The notes beneath the pieces are model-generated. The model was not told where the DNA came from, searched no databases, and saw only the letters and a program-made list of their open reading frames with translations. Of a stretch of 64,000 nt of DNA, positions 30,064 to 37,952 are shown piece by piece. The position numbers and the translations under genes were made by a program. The stretch comes from Thermoplasmata archaeon. Its GTDB lineage: Archaea; Thermoplasmatota; Thermoplasmata; Thermoplasmatales; GCA-001856825. The DNA lies in assembly GCA_021792255.1 (NCBI GenBank), contig JAJYUZ010000004.1, positions 1 through 64,000 of the forward strand, read 5' to 3'. Each line of letters starts with the position of its first letter. Position 1 is the stretch's first letter.

Positions 30064-31068
30064 ATGCTGAAGGACCTGTCTAAGCTGGAATCCGTGGTTC
30101 AGGAAGTAATAACCGCAGAGGAACTAAAGTCGCTAGATACCGCGAAGGGATACTGTGGTTTTGAACCATCCGGTCCGCTTCACATCGGGACAGGTCTGTA
30201 CTGGACTAACATTTTCAATCTAGCGGTGGACGCCGGAATTGAAATGAGAATTCTTCTGGCCGATTGGCACGCTGCAGTAAACGACAAATTTGAAGGAAAT
30301 TTGGAAAAAATACAAAGAAATGCGGAGTACATGAGAGAAGGATTTCTCTCGCTTGGTCTGAACCCAAAAGTGAAATTTGTTCTAGCTTCTGAGCTGGTTT
30401 CTGACTCCGATTACTGGGCTCTTCTTCTCAGAGTTGCAAAAGCCTTGACCATATCTAGGATAAAGAGATCTCTTCCGATAATGGGAAGAAGCGAAGAGGA
30501 CGCAGACAAGGACTCGTCGAAATTGATATATCCTATGATGCAAGCGACCGACATATTCTACATGGACCTAGACGTAGCGTTCGGTGGAATGGATCAGAGG
30601 CACGTCCACATGCTCGCACGGGATATTCACAAGAAGGTCGGAAAGAAAGGATTCGTAGCGATACACAGTCCTTTGATCTCCTCACTCAAGGGAGGCAACA
30701 GGATGGACCCTATGAACAAGATGAGCAAGAGCAAGGGAGACTCAGCGGTGTTCATTCACGACTCTCCAGCTGATATTTCGAGAAAGATCAGGTCGGCATT
30801 CTGCCCCGAAAGGACTGTTGAAGGCAATCCGATACTTCAGATCTACAAAAACATAATTTTCAATTTCTACAATGACGGAATACGGATTGGAGAAAGAGAG
30901 GAATACCAAGCGTACAAGGAGCTGGAGCACGACTTTATTGAGGGGAAGATCCACCCCTCCGAACTGAAGGAGAGCCTCTCTCTGAAACTCGCTCAGATCC
31001 TGGAACCCTCCAAAGCGTACTTTGAAAAAGATTCCAGACGGAGGATTCTAATGGAGGAATTCAGATGA
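30064..31068 (+). CDS. tyrS: Tyrosyl-tRNA synthetase
   Basis: A 334-residue archaeal TyrRS (class I). PLHIGTG is at 38-44, a FGGMDQRHVHMLAR core at about 173-186 and the KMSKS loop at 219-223. The tyrosine-specific MQATDIFYMD is present, distinguishing it from TrpRS. It overlaps dys by 4 nt (ATGA). CAAATAAAG (30038-30046) upstream is a probable TATA box. Confidence 0.95.
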   Translation: MLKDLSKLESVVQEVITAEELKSLDTAKGYCGFEPSGPLHIGTGLYWTNIFNLAVDAGIEMRILLADWHAAVNDKFEGNLEKIQRNAEYMREGFLSLGLNPKVKFVLASELVSDSDYWALLLRVAKALTISRIKRSLPIMGRSEEDADKDSSKLIYPMMQATDIFYMDLDVAFGGMDQRHVHMLARDIHKKVGKKGFVAIHSPLISSLKGGNRMDPMNKMSKSKGDSAVFIHDSPADISRKIRSAFCPERTVEGNPILQIYKNIIFNFYNDGIRIGEREEYQAYKELEHDFIEGKIHPSELKESLSLKLAQILEPSKAYFEKDSRRRILMEEFR

Positions 31069-31976
31069 GACCAGTCGAGGACTTGAGGATCAAAAAAGGA
31101 ATGAAAGTATCGGAGCTTCTTCAGCAGTTTGCAAATTCTGGAGGCTTCACTGCTCCAAAGCTTGGTGCTGCAGTTGAAATTCTCAAGGAGATGAGGAAGA
31201 ATAAGGTCGAGACATTTCTTAGCTTCACGGCAGACATCGTTTCAACTGGAACCAGGGGCGCGATAGTCGACCTGATAAATTCTGGGATCGTCAATCATAT
31301 AATAACCACTGCGGGGACGGTCGACCACGATCTAGCAAGGAGTTTCAAGAACTATTATCGGGGAGATTTCATGCTCAACGACGGACAACTTTTGAAAGAA
31401 AAGAAATACAGGCTTGGCAACGTGGTGATTCCCCAAGATCATTATGGGAAAGTCGTGGAAGAGAGGATGATGCCATTTCTGGAGAGAGAATATGAAAAGA
31501 AAAAGAAGTGGGCTATCAGCGATCTCCTCAGGGACCTCGGGAAAGAGATGAAAAGTAACTCGATTCTGAAATCAGCTTATGCTAAGGGAGTCGATGTGTT
31601 CATACCGGGATACACCGACGGATCGTTCGGGTCTCAGCTCTGGTCATTCTGGGAGATGAACCGGGATTTCTCTATTGATTCACTTGAAGACGAGCACAGA
31701 CTTAGCGAGATAATGTTCAATTCATCAAAAAAGAAAATGGGAGCGATCATCATCGGAGGTGGAATTTCGAAACACCACGTCATATGGTGGAACCAATTCA
31801 GGGGAGGACTTGACTACGCCATATACATAACGACAGCACAGGAGTTTGACGGTAGTCTTTCGGGTGCACAACCCAGGGAGGCAGTTTCCTGGGGAAAGAT
31901 CAAACCCAAGGCAAAGCAGGTTTTGATAGAGGGAGAGGCGACTGTGATTCTTCCTCTGATCGTTGCTTCCCTCTGA
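31065..31976 (+). CDS. dys: Deoxyhypusine synthase
   Basis: A 303-residue enzyme that transfers the aminobutyl group of spermidine to a lysine of aIF5A. NAD-binding segments VSTGTRGAIVDLI, TTAGTVDHDL, IPGYTDGSFGSQ and the catalytic lysine region GGGISKHHVIWWN are all present, with TAQEFDGSLSGAQPREAVSWGK near the end. It is coupled to tyrS by a 4-nt overlap; the aIF5A gene is not in the window. Confidence 0.95.
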   Translation: MRPVEDLRIKKGMKVSELLQQFANSGGFTAPKLGAAVEILKEMRKNKVETFLSFTADIVSTGTRGAIVDLINSGIVNHIITTAGTVDHDLARSFKNYYRGDFMLNDGQLLKEKKYRLGNVVIPQDHYGKVVEERMMPFLEREYEKKKKWAISDLLRDLGKEMKSNSILKSAYAKGVDVFIPGYTDGSFGSQLWSFWEMNRDFSIDSLEDEHRLSEIMFNSSKKKMGAIIIGGGISKHHVIWWNQFRGGLDYAIYITTAQEFDGSLSGAQPREAVSWGKIKPKAKQVLIEGEATVILPLIVASL

Positions 31977-31979
31977 ACC

Positions 31980-32720
31980 CTACACGAATTTGTAGGTAAA
32001 CGACTCAGAATCCAGTAATTTCTTGAGCGAGTTCTTCTGTAAGGAATCAAAGGACTTGTTCTCTATAAGAAACCCCTTTGCTCCAATGGTCTTCTGAAAC
32101 ATCTCCTTCAGTGAATTGGAGGTAAGTGAGGCAAATCTGTACTTTGAGGCGATGTGCCCTAAAGCTATTCCTTCGTCTATAGCCATCTTGGTGAACTTGC
32201 TGGAGTAGTGCAACCCTCCGATACCACAGTATATCTCCGCGTCTTCGTCAAATGACTCGTATATCGATCTCGCCATCATGTAGCCAATCTCTTTGTCTCC
32301 ATACTCTAAGTCACTCGAACCTATCTCAACGAATATGAGCGGGTTCTCCGAAAAAGGACCGTGATGGGTTGCTTCGTAGGTGACTTCAAAATTCATACCT
32401 TTGCTGTATTTATTGATATTAAGGAGGACCCCTCTTGCGTACTTTGCATCGTAGCGGGTCATCTTGTTTTTTGCTCCACCGTATTCATTGGCTTCAAAAT
32501 TTCCTGCAGCGTGAACGGTGAGACTCCTTATGTTCTTCAGACTCTTGTGCTGACTCGGGATTATTATCAGCTCATCCTTTTTTGCATTTGCGTCCTTCTC
32601 CGGATAATCGTGATAGATAGGATGTTCGTTGAGGCCAATGACGTCGACTGAGAAGTTCTTCTCCAGAAAATAACTGATATTCTTACCAGCTACGTCATCG
32701 TTGCCGTAGACAACTTTCAT
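31980..32720 (-). CDS. dtdA: D-aminoacyl-tRNA deacylase DTD2
   Basis: A 246-residue archaeal/plant-type D-aminoacyl-tRNA deacylase, which removes D-amino acids from tRNA. Conserved elements are VHAAGNF (corresponding to the HxPGN core), a THHGPF block (EATHHGPFSENPLIFVEIGS), GIGGLHYSSKFT and ALGHIASKY. DTD2 of archaea and plants has also been linked to removal of aldehyde-modified D-aminoacyl-tRNAs. A TATA-like ATTTAAAC (complement) is centred 25 nt upstream of the ATG. Confidence 0.93.
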   Translation of the reverse strand: MKVVYGNDDVAGKNISYFLEKNFSVDVIGLNEHPIYHDYPEKDANAKKDELIIIPSQHKSLKNIRSLTVHAAGNFEANEYGGAKNKMTRYDAKYARGVLLNINKYSKGMNFEVTYEATHHGPFSENPLIFVEIGSSDLEYGDKEIGYMMARSIYESFDEDAEIYCGIGGLHYSSKFTKMAIDEGIALGHIASKYRFASLTSNSLKEMFQKTIGAKGFLIENKSFDSLQKNSLKKLLDSESFTYKFV

Positions 32721-32818
32721 CGAGCTTTATCACAGTTTTGATTTAAACTCTTTCTCAAGTTAAAGGACGAACAATTTAACAGAGTCGAAAGAACTTAAAT
32801 AAAGCGAGACACTACGAA

Positions 32819-33478
32819 ATGATAATAATGGACTTCCAAAAAGTTCCAGCTCAAATTGTGAGCTGGGAAGAGATCGAAAGATGGGCAGAAATTATCGTAG
32901 AAAAAATTGGCGACTTAGAATTCGATTGTGTAATTTCAGTTATCAGAGGGGGACTTGTACCATCAAGAATAGTTGCAGACTATCTGAGCATAAAGGACAT
33001 ATTCACTCTCAAAACGGAACACTGGGGGATCACGGCAACTCCGGACGGAAAGGCAGCTGTCACCTATCCCATAGTGAAAGATCTGAGTGGAAGATCCGTG
33101 CTCCTAGTTGATGACATAACGGATACGGGACAATCCCTGAAACTAGCACTTGATGCCACCAAGCAAAAGAACCCGAGGATAGTCAAGAGTGCGACTTTTC
33201 TTCACATAAACAAAGCAGAAATTGTACCCGATTATTTCGCAGAAGAGGTTACCGCAGACAATTGGAAATGGTTCATCTTCCCGTGGAACAGGAGGGAAGA
33301 TTTCAGAAATCTGATTCTAAATTGCATTGACGTGCCAAGAACAAGGGACGAGATTACCTCGTGTCTGATCAAAAAGAATGATCTGCACATATCTAGGAGG
33401 GAATTCGAGGAGACAATCTCGTGGCTGGAGTATCACGACAAGATCAAGAACGGCAATGGAAAAATATCAAAAGCCTAG
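32819..33478 (+). CDS. Purine phosphoribosyltransferase-like protein
   Basis: A 219-residue type I phosphoribosyltransferase. The PRPP motif VLLVDDITDTGQSL is at about 98-111 and the early loop CVISVIRGGLVPSRI at 40-54 suits a purine-base binding enzyme of the archaeal xanthine/hypoxanthine type; specificity cannot be assigned. The C-terminal 60 residues (about 155-219), including NLILNCIDVPRTRDEITSCL, look like an extra winged-helix-like region. Two ATG starts (32819 and 32828) are possible. It overlaps arcC by 4 nt, convergent. Confidence 0.82.
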   Translation: MIIMDFQKVPAQIVSWEEIERWAEIIVEKIGDLEFDCVISVIRGGLVPSRIVADYLSIKDIFTLKTEHWGITATPDGKAAVTYPIVKDLSGRSVLLVDDITDTGQSLKLALDATKQKNPRIVKSATFLHINKAEIVPDYFAEEVTADNWKWFIFPWNRREDFRNLILNCIDVPRTRDEITSCLIKKNDLHISRREFEETISWLEYHDKIKNGNGKISKA

Positions 33479-34404
33479 GTAGTAACTATAGTGCCTGCCT
33501 TATCCTTCAGAGCATCGTTCATATTTTCTGCGTTTGTCACGATCGCCTTTCTTCCGGTCTTCTCAACGAAGTTTACCGCTGCGTCAATCTTAGGAAGCAT
33601 ACTCCCAGCTGCAAAGTGACCCTCCTTTCTCAACTTCTTTAGCTCATCAACACCGATTAATCCGAGCTTCTGTCTCTCTGGTCTGTTGAAATTTATGTAA
33701 GCCGCATCGACTGCGGTCAATATTATAAAACAATCGACATCGAGTTCGACTGCTATGAGTGAAGAAGCTAAATCCTTATCTATCACAGCCTCGACTCCAG
33801 AATAACCTCCATCTGTCTTAACGACTGGAATCCCTCCCCCGCCCGCAGCGATGGGAACGAAATTTCCATTCATCAGATATCTAATCTGTTCTATCTCAAC
33901 GATGTCGACCGGGGCTGGAGATGGCACGACTCTTCTGTACCCTCTCCCAGCATCCTCCTTCATCACAAATCCGTTGTTCATTTCCAGTATCCTAGCTTCA
34001 TCTCTGGTGTAGTACTTTCCGACAGGTTTCGTAGGGTTCTTGAAAGCCGGATCATTTCTTTCCACTACTGTCCTAGTAATTAGAGTCACAACTTTCTTTT
34101 GGATCCCCATATCGTTGAAGATTTTCTGGAAGGATGTCTGCAGGAAATAACCAATGTTTCCCTGAGACATTGCTCCGCAAACGTCAAGAGGCATAGCAGG
34201 ACTCACGGAACTCGAAAACTCGTTTTGAAGTAATATTGCCCCGACCTGTGGACCGTTTCCATGTGTCAGTACTACTTCATTGTCTCTAAAAAATTCATAC
34301 GTCTTTTTGGCCGTGATTTCTGCACGATAGATCTGTTCTTCGGCAGTTCCTCGGTCATATTTTTCCAGAAGTGCATTACCTCCCACAGCCAAGGTAGCTT
34401 TCAT
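33475..34404 (-). CDS. arcC: Carbamate kinase
   Basis: A 309-residue amino-acid-kinase-fold protein of carbamate kinase type, which makes ATP from ADP and carbamoyl phosphate. AVGGNALLEK at the start, THGNGPQVGAILLQNE near 47-62, and AAGGGGIPVV and DKDLASSLIAVELDVDCFIILTAVD in the second half are diagnostic. No arginine deiminase or ornithine carbamoyltransferase gene is nearby, so the source of carbamoyl phosphate is not evident. GGAG lies 8 nt before the ATG and no TATA box is at leaderless spacing. Confidence 0.93.
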   Translation of the reverse strand: MKATLAVGGNALLEKYDRGTAEEQIYRAEITAKKTYEFFRDNEVVLTHGNGPQVGAILLQNEFSSSVSPAMPLDVCGAMSQGNIGYFLQTSFQKIFNDMGIQKKVVTLITRTVVERNDPAFKNPTKPVGKYYTRDEARILEMNNGFVMKEDAGRGYRRVVPSPAPVDIVEIEQIRYLMNGNFVPIAAGGGGIPVVKTDGGYSGVEAVIDKDLASSLIAVELDVDCFIILTAVDAAYINFNRPERQKLGLIGVDELKKLRKEGHFAAGSMLPKIDAAVNFVEKTGRKAIVTNAENMNDALKDKAGTIVTT

Positions 34405-34795
34405 TAGTCTACTCCAGAGAAGAGTGAAGTTCTTCCGACCTTATGAAAATTACCATAGATCCAGGCTGAGACGTACAGAGTGCATACAAGGAGTGGGTGC
34501 AGACCCTCGCAACGCCCTGGCACTCGGAATATGCAACGGATCCGGGAGTGCAGACTGAAAATTTGACAGCCTAAAGAGCGCTCCCCTCATTTGTACTGAT
34601 AGTGGAGGCGATGCAAACGAAATTGTATCAGAGAGGTGAAGGAAGATAGAGGGAAGATACAAGACAATCGAAGCCGGTCGCATTCCAGTGGTCACCAAAC
34701 CTGATGAAACGGTCCGAGCCATTTTAGACCTGTCAATTGGGTGAACCTAGAGCATGAATTACAAAGTCCTTAAAGACAGGCTTTAGCCCATGGTC
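34405..34795 (+). other. Gap with relic coding sequence
   Basis: About 390 nt between two divergently placed minus-strand genes. Most of it is taken up by the degenerate plus-strand reading frame described separately; the rest contains no recognisable gene, RNA or promoter apart from GGAG upstream of arcC. Confidence 0.4.
34424..34743 (+). pseudogene. Degenerate reading frame interrupted by two TGA codons
   Basis: One plus-strand frame reads coherently from GTG 34424 to TGA 34743 except for two internal TGA stops (34550-34552 and 34634-34636). The translated pieces include ADPRNALALGICNGSGSAD, SAPLICTDSGGDANEIVSER and IEAGRIPVVTKPDETVRAIL, which look like a real protein. I cannot identify the family. 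Both internal stops are TGA, as is the last one. The likely reading is a decayed gene; TGA readthrough is a much less likely alternative. Confidence 0.35.
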
Positions 34796-35410
34796 TCACT
34801 TTAGAATCCTTCCGGTCATCAAGTACCAGATAACGAGGTCCATTATTCCGGGTTCCAGACCATACTTAGTCGAAATATGGAGAAACAGTTTTTCTTCCCT
34901 TTCATAGTCCTTCTTGCTTTTGATTTGAATGTCCTTGTCAAAGTAGCTTGAAAGAAAGCTCTGAATGTGCTTATCCAGGATGGGATAGTCAAAATATCCA
35001 ATGTTCCTCAGAAAATGTGAAGATTCTTTCATCCCAATTCCCATATATCTTTCCATAAGCAGGCTCCTCCTATCTTTCGACTTCAGTATTTCTTCAAGCG
35101 AGGTTCTGTTCTCGTAGTTCATCGCAATGAATCGCGATCTTGTGTTTGGAAACCTATAATGACAGCCCACTAGAGCTTTCCTCAGGCTGGCTTCGTCAAA
35201 TCTACTGAGTCTATCCAGAGCTTCTTGGCATCTCAGTCCCATTTCGGCTGAGGTGTTAGCGGTCAGAGTACAGAATGTAAGTTCCGAGAATTTCTCGGCA
35301 TTGCTTGCCCGTCCTTTACTGGAAAACTCTTCTTTCTTTTTGAGAATGATAGCAAAAATTTTCTCGTCATTGATGACGGAATCAATCTTTCCGTCGAGAG
35401 ATTGGAGCAT
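34796..35410 (-). CDS. ogg: 8-oxoguanine DNA glycosylase/AP lyase, Ogg2 type
   Basis: A 204-residue helix-hairpin-helix glycosylase of the archaeal Ogg2 type, removing 8-oxoguanine and cleaving the backbone. The hairpin and catalytic lysine are in GIGMKESSHFLRNIGY (about 123-138) and the catalytic aspartate in PILDKHI a few residues on. The family N-x(4)-R region is represented by HYRFPNTRSRFI. A TATA-like TATAGA is centred about 22 nt before the ATG. Length is normal. Confidence 0.9.
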   Translation of the reverse strand: MLQSLDGKIDSVINDEKIFAIILKKKEEFSSKGRASNAEKFSELTFCTLTANTSAEMGLRCQEALDRLSRFDEASLRKALVGCHYRFPNTRSRFIAMNYENRTSLEEILKSKDRRSLLMERYMGIGMKESSHFLRNIGYFDYPILDKHIQSFLSSYFDKDIQIKSKKDYEREEKLFLHISTKYGLEPGIMDLVIWYLMTGRILK

Positions 35411-35534
35411 CCAAAAAGTTATGCGTTCTATAATCTATACTTTACGTTGATCTGCACCTCTCTGTAGATCTATTATGCTTTCACTAAAAGAAATTGCTTG
35501 TTTGCCATCAATAGAATTTGTCTACAACACAAAT

Positions 35535-35572
35535 CATATTTATATTTAATAGTTATACATTATAACGGTGAA
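35535..35572 (+). promoter_or_regulatory. TATA box and ribosome binding site of the winged-helix operon
   Basis: A long AT-rich CATATTTATATTTAATAG at 35535-35552 is followed by ACGGTGAA (35565-35572), a Shine-Dalgarno match 6 nt before the ATG at 35578. Transcription probably begins within 35560-35575, so this unit has a short leader, unlike most operon heads in the window. The strength of the AT tract suggests high expression. Confidence 0.5.
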
Positions 35573-35577
35573 TATAA

Positions 35578-35793
35578 ATGGGCGATCTTACACCACCCGC
35601 TCAAAAAGTTTATGATACCCTTAAAAGACTTGGGTCAACCACAGAAGACAAACTGAAGACCGCAGACGACATTATGAAGGGAAGTGCAATGGGCAAAGGT
35701 CTGGTAACCAATGCGCTTCAGGAACTTCAGAACAAGGGATATGTAAAGAGGGTCGTTAGGCAAAAGAGTGCAGGGTACTTCGTTGTCAAATGA
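35578..35793 (+). CDS. Small winged-helix DNA-binding protein
   Basis: A 71-residue protein that consists of a single winged helix: MGDLTPPAQKVYDTLKRLG (helix 1), a TADDIMKGSAMGKGLVTNALQELQNKGYVK helix-turn-helix and a RVVRQKSAGYFVV wing. It is too small to have an effector domain, so it may bind DNA broadly or be a general chromatin-type protein; that is inference from size, basic charge and the strong upstream AT tract. It overlaps the DUF373 gene by 4 nt. Confidence 0.75.
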   Translation: MGDLTPPAQKVYDTLKRLGSTTEDKLKTADDIMKGSAMGKGLVTNALQELQNKGYVKRVVRQKSAGYFVVK

Positions 35794-36962
35794 ACAAGAC
35801 ACTAGTCCTGTGCGTTGACCGGGACAATGATTTTGGAGAGAAAGCGGGAGTAAAATCTCCCATTATGGGAAGAGGTGCAAATCTAGATGCGGCAAACTCC
35901 CTCATCCTGAGAGACGCAGAGGATTCTGACTCTAATGCACTTTTTTCAGCTATTTCCACATACGATTCTTTGGTCAAGGGGGGAGAGAACGTTGAGATCG
36001 CAACGATATGCGGAAACAAGAACGTTGGAACGGTTTCTGACGAAATCTTGGGTAGACAGATAGACGAAGTGATTTCATCTCTAAATCCGAACGACGTCGT
36101 AGTTGTCTCCGATGGAGCTGAGGACGATTTTATTCTACCTTTGATTCAAAGCAGGATCAAGATTCGAGCGATCAAGAGAGTCACCGTAAGGCAAGCACCC
36201 CAAATAGAATCGCTGTATTACATAGTAATCAAAGCATTGAAAGAAGAAAAGTTTCTTAAAAAGGTGCTTGTGCCAATTGGAGTAGCTTTCTTGGTGCTGG
36301 GGCTCACAATACTTTTTGTCCTCGGGTTGAGAGTTTACTTCTATGGGCTAAATAGCCTGGATCCAGCTACTACGGGGTTCATGACCGTTGTTTCGGCAAT
36401 CGGAATTTATTTCATAAACAAAGCATACTCGATGGGAAAAAGGATACGAGACGGAGTTTCAAAGCTGGTCGAAGAATTCGTAAACACGAGGGTGACGGTA
36501 TTTTCGCTGCTCATCTCTATCGCTGTTTTCGCCTATGGCATTTACAGCGGTCTTGTTGTGGCTTTTAGTACAAAGTTGGCAATCCTAGGTATCATCTACT
36601 TGATCTACAGAATCGTTCCTTTCACGATAGCAGCTATTTTGATATTTGATACGGGAAGAATAGTAGAGGGATTTCTGATATATGAAAAGGGGAAGAGGTC
36701 AGAAGTGATTAAGTCCTACCTACTCTCGGCATCGTTTTACATTAGTTTCTTTGCTGCAGTTCTCGGTCTCCTTTCGTTCGTCATTTTCGGATATCAGACG
36801 GGGACGATAAAAGCTGACTATCTGGTGCTTGCAATTGTCTTGACGGTGCTTGGAGTGGGCCTCGGTGTGATAATATCCATATTTAGAAGGAAATATGCAA
36901 AAGGACTTCAGGATCTCAGCGAAGAAAGTGGAGCTTCACAAAAGGATAGTCGCGACCTTTAG
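35790..36962 (+). CDS. DUF373 family membrane protein
   Basis: A 390-residue DUF373 protein found widely in archaea. A soluble N-terminal domain (about 1-145) has LVLCVDRDNDFGEK and VVVVSDGAEDDFILPLI, which resembles a nucleotide- or metal-binding fold with acidic residues. The C-terminal half has about six or seven membrane helices (approximately 155-365). The function is unknown. It overlaps the winged-helix gene by 4 nt and the MptE-like gene by 68 nt. Confidence 0.85.
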   Translation: MNKTLVLCVDRDNDFGEKAGVKSPIMGRGANLDAANSLILRDAEDSDSNALFSAISTYDSLVKGGENVEIATICGNKNVGTVSDEILGRQIDEVISSLNPNDVVVVSDGAEDDFILPLIQSRIKIRAIKRVTVRQAPQIESLYYIVIKALKEEKFLKKVLVPIGVAFLVLGLTILFVLGLRVYFYGLNSLDPATTGFMTVVSAIGIYFINKAYSMGKRIRDGVSKLVEEFVNTRVTVFSLLISIAVFAYGIYSGLVVAFSTKLAILGIIYLIYRIVPFTIAAILIFDTGRIVEGFLIYEKGKRSEVIKSYLLSASFYISFFAAVLGLLSFVIFGYQTGTIKADYLVLAIVLTVLGVGLGVIISIFRRKYAKGLQDLSEESGASQKDSRDL

Positions 36963-37518
36963 GTTCAATCCATATAGAGATTTTCTAGCCGGGATTGAAC
37001 TGAACAGCATAATTGCAGAGAATCTATGGCACAAGCTTCCAAAGAAGAGAGTCGTAAGCGTCATAGGACCTTCCAATCCTTCCAGCGGGCCAGAAGGATA
37101 TGTGATAGTGGCAGACTCGGCCCTCGATCATTACGATGGAAGGTGCGATATGATCGTTTCAGACTTGGATGGGCCAGTTGACAAGATACTGAATCACGAA
37201 GAGAGCATCAAAGTAATTCACGCTCATGGAGATAACATTGAAAAACTTAGGGAACACGTCCCAAGCATGAAGGGGACCGTCCTGGGAACTACTCAGAGCA
37301 TTCCTCTCAAGAGAGTAAGGAACATAGGGGGATTCACTGATGGTGACCGGAGTGTGATCATGGGCACTTTGGTCGGTGCAAGCCTGATATATGTTCACGG
37401 TTTTGATTACGCTCATCCGGTGGATACTCCCTCTGAAGAAAAACTGAAAAAAATGCAATTTGGGAAAGAAATAATCGATAACATAAAAAGCGCAAAAGTT
37501 GTATACGTCCGAGGATGA
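36895..37518 (+). CDS. mptE: MptE-like 6-hydroxymethyl-dihydropterin diphosphokinase (DUF115)
   Basis: A 207-residue DUF115 protein of the MptE type, which in archaea makes 6-hydroxymethyl-7,8-dihydropterin diphosphate for the methanopterin or folate-like cofactor. Key segments are SVIGPSNPSSG, ADSALDHY, CDMIVSDLDGP, HAHGDNIEKLREHVP and GFTDGDRSVIMG, which correspond to the thiamine-pyrophosphokinase-like active site. Its start lies 68 nt inside DUF373, with AGAAGG upstream; an alternative GTG at 36928 is possible. The Mut7-C gene overlaps its end by 4 nt. Confidence 0.85.
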   Translation: MQKDFRISAKKVELHKRIVATFRFNPYRDFLAGIELNSIIAENLWHKLPKKRVVSVIGPSNPSSGPEGYVIVADSALDHYDGRCDMIVSDLDGPVDKILNHEESIKVIHAHGDNIEKLREHVPSMKGTVLGTTQSIPLKRVRNIGGFTDGDRSVIMGTLVGASLIYVHGFDYAHPVDTPSEEKLKKMQFGKEIIDNIKSAKVVYVRG

Positions 37519-37952
37519 TTATCGCTGATAGTATGCTCGGCAAGCTGTCAAGGTACCTGAGAATGATTGGCTATGACGTCGAGTACGTAGAAAGTGACAA
37601 GGATGATTCTTATATAGTCAACAGATCCGAAAACAACTTGATTCTCACGAGGGACAAACAGCTGCACGAGAAATTGAGGAATTCGGTTCTCATAAAATCC
37701 TACAGTCCTATCGAGCAGCTTGAGGAGCTTAAGGACAAATTGCCAGCTCCACAGCATCGCTTCATGGAATTGTGCAGCATCTGCGGCGCGGTCCTTGAAA
37801 AAACTGAAGTCAAGGAAGGTTTACCGGATTACGTCAATAGAGATGCGATAGAGATATTCTACTGCAGAAATTGTGACAAATTTTACTGGAACGGAAGTCA
37901 CACCGAAAACTTCAGAAAAATTGCGGAGAGGGCGGGCATTGAGATTCTCTAG
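37515..37952 (+). CDS. Mut7-C family RNase-like protein with zinc ribbon
   Basis: A 145-residue Mut7-C (PIN-fold) domain protein. The N-terminal acidic motif is ADSMLGKLSRYLRMIGYDVEY (D4), followed by LILTRDKQL (D47 region), which together with the later acidic residues would form a metal-dependent nuclease site. A C-terminal zinc ribbon has CSICGAV and CRNCDKFYW. The family is proposed to be RNases; the substrate is not established. It sits between an MptE-like gene and pelota, overlapping both (4 nt and 14 nt). Confidence 0.85.
   Translation: MIIADSMLGKLSRYLRMIGYDVEYVESDKDDSYIVNRSENNLILTRDKQLHEKLRNSVLIKSYSPIEQLEELKDKLPAPQHRFMELCSICGAVLEKTEVKEGLPDYVNRDAIEIFYCRNCDKFYWNGSHTENFRKIAERAGIEIL

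Noticed and set aside
34450-34722. 90-codon minus-strand open frame
   Set aside because: It is antisense to the coherent, TGA-broken plus-strand frame, which has better protein-like content.
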